A stretch of 64,000 nucleotides of DNA from Pseudomonas zanjanensis (GTDB lineage: Bacteria > Pseudomonadota > Gammaproteobacteria > Pseudomonadales > Pseudomonadaceae): positions 1-64,000 of the forward strand of contig NZ_JABWRB020000003.1 in NCBI RefSeq assembly GCF_014268745.2, given 5' to 3'. Under the pieces are notes generated by a model, which was given only the letters and a program-made list of their open reading frames with translations, searched no databases and was not told the origin of the DNA. Both the position numbers and the translations under genes were made by a program. Shown in pieces: positions 62,805 through 64,000 of the stretch; within the stretch, counting starts at the first letter, position 1, and every line of letters begins with the position of its first letter.

Positions 62805-64000
62805 TCAGGCCGTCAGCGCCTTCATCAGACCTTGCGCACCTAGGATTTCCATCACTCTTTTCCAATTGTAAGCGAGCACATTCAAGCTCATTTCGGTGCT
62901 CACCCCAGCCAGCCGTCGCGTCAGAAAATGAGTCGCCCCCATCCATTGCTTCAGCGTCCCGAAGGGGTGCTCGACCGTTCTCTTGCGGATGTTCATCATC
63001 TGCGGCTCATTGTTCAGGCGGGCCTGCATTTCCTCCAGTACCGCCTCGTGTTCCCAGCGCCGAATCTTTCTCTCTCTGGCCGGTGTGCATTGCGCCTTTG
63101 TTGGGCAGGCTCTGCAGTTGGAGTGCCAGTAAACGTCCAGCTTCTTGCCCTTGTCGACGTAAAAGTTGCGCCAGATCAGCACTTGCTTGGCGGGGCAGAC
63201 GTACACATTTTTTTCCGCGTCGTAAACAAACTCGTCATTGCCGAAGCGGCCATCAAATTTGGCCCGCGAGCTCAGCGTTTTCGGCACATAAGCTGTGATT
63301 CCTGCCTCGTGACAGGCCAGGATTTCTCCGCTTTTGTAATACCCTCGGTCCGCCACCACCGACAACGATTCGATTTGCATCGCCTCACGGGCTTGCTGGG
63401 CCATCGAGCTAAGCTGATCACGGTCGTGACCGACATTGGTCACCTCGTGCGCGACGATTAAATGGTGTTTGGTATCGACTGCTGTCTGCACGTTGTAGCC
63501 CACGATGCCATGACCGCTCGTCATCATCATCGAGCGCGCGTCCGGGTCGGTCAGCGAGATCTGTTTGTCCGGCGATGCTTCAAGCTGTATTTCAATCGCC
63601 TGGAGCGCCTTCATCTGTTCCTTTAATTTGGCAATTTTTTCTTCCAGGCCGCCTTTGGGCCCTGAAGACTTGGGCTCTTCCCGATCAGCCTCATCCAGGG
63701 CCTTCAGATAACGGGCGATGCTTGACTCGATGTCTTCCATCCGACGCTTCAGCTTGGCGCTGGTAAAATTGCGGTCGCGGTTGTTCACCGCCTTGAATTT
63801 ACTGCCATCGATGGCAACGAAGTGTTCCGAGAAGAGCCCCAGTTGTTGACACAACACGACGAACTGCCGACAGACTCCTCGAATGGCCTTCCCATTGTCT
63901 TTGCGGAAGTTGGCGATGGTCTTGAAATCCGGCATCAGGCGACCGGTCAGCCACATCAGCTCGACGTTGCGCTGCGCCTCGCGCTCAAGGCGCCGGCTTG
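62805..64000 (-). mobile_element. IS1182-family transposase, N-terminus cut by window edge
   Basis: A DDE transposase of the IS1182 type, open to the last base of the window, so about 398 codons of a longer gene are seen. Recognisable parts: LMWLTGRLMPDFKTIANFRKDN, FVAIDGSKFKAVNNRDRN, the zinc-finger-like CRACPTKAQCT, and TVEHPFGTLKQWMGATHFLTR. The first ATG inside the window (63956) is not the true start, because conserved family residues (EREAQRNVEL) continue upstream. It appears intact as far as visible. I could not locate the IS terminal inverted repeats with confidence. Confidence 0.9.

Overview
The window looks like chromosome from a fluorescent Pseudomonas (P. fluorescens group). The signs are high-GC coding, many Pseudomonas-type REP palindromes (gtgggagc.. 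and cgtggcgaggg.. types), and a type VI secretion (T6SS) operon with the gene order of the P. aeruginosa H2-T6SS. Species is inferred from content only.

Left part (1-13.7 kb): a T6SS effector island. Two almost identical vgrG genes flank a minus-strand cassette of Eag chaperone, PAAR effector with transmembrane segments, and small immunity protein. The second vgrG is followed by another Eag gene and a 1454-aa PAAR-Rhs effector whose tip looks like an HNH/AHH-type nuclease. Its stop abuts an ankyrin + SUFU-like immunity gene, and a TPR-like orphan follows.

Middle part (14.9-34.7 kb): one continuous minus-strand T6SS operon, tssA-B-C-E-F-G-clpV-sfa-orfX-fha-tssJ-K-L-M-stp-stk. All membrane, baseplate, sheath, ATPase and phospho-regulatory parts are present. 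No hcp (tssD) gene lies in the window. A divergent plus-strand vgrG (35.1 kb) leads an antilipase module: DUF4123 adaptor, immunity lipoprotein, GHSLGG lipase effector.

Two loci (14.0-14.7 kb and 41.2-42.0 kb) carry near-identical small DUF6124 genes. Each has a long leader with a conserved promoter, a 5' hairpin, and a 75-77 nt structured element. That element has a 16-bp closing helix, a UUCG hairpin and a second hairpin whose loop is antisense to the gene's own ribosome-binding site. Between the two loci the helices and the loop/target pairs have changed together while complementarity is kept. This is the signature of a C4-like antisense RNA system and is the most unusual thing in the window. 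A third copy of the promoter and 5' hairpin lies at 42.2 kb, ahead of a GNAT-like gene.

Right part (43.3-64 kb): an acetylpolyamine amidohydrolase with a polyamine-binding protein; two very large dermonecrotic-toxin-like proteins (1536 and about 1718 aa, the second with an OTU-protease-like and apparently permuted motif); a MocR/PdxR-type regulator divergent from a PaiB-like protein and two GNATs; homocysteine S-methyltransferase divergent from an amino-acid ABC binding protein and permease; an 894-bp repeat-rich spacer with a 132-bp inverted repeat; and an IS1182-type transposase cut by the right edge.
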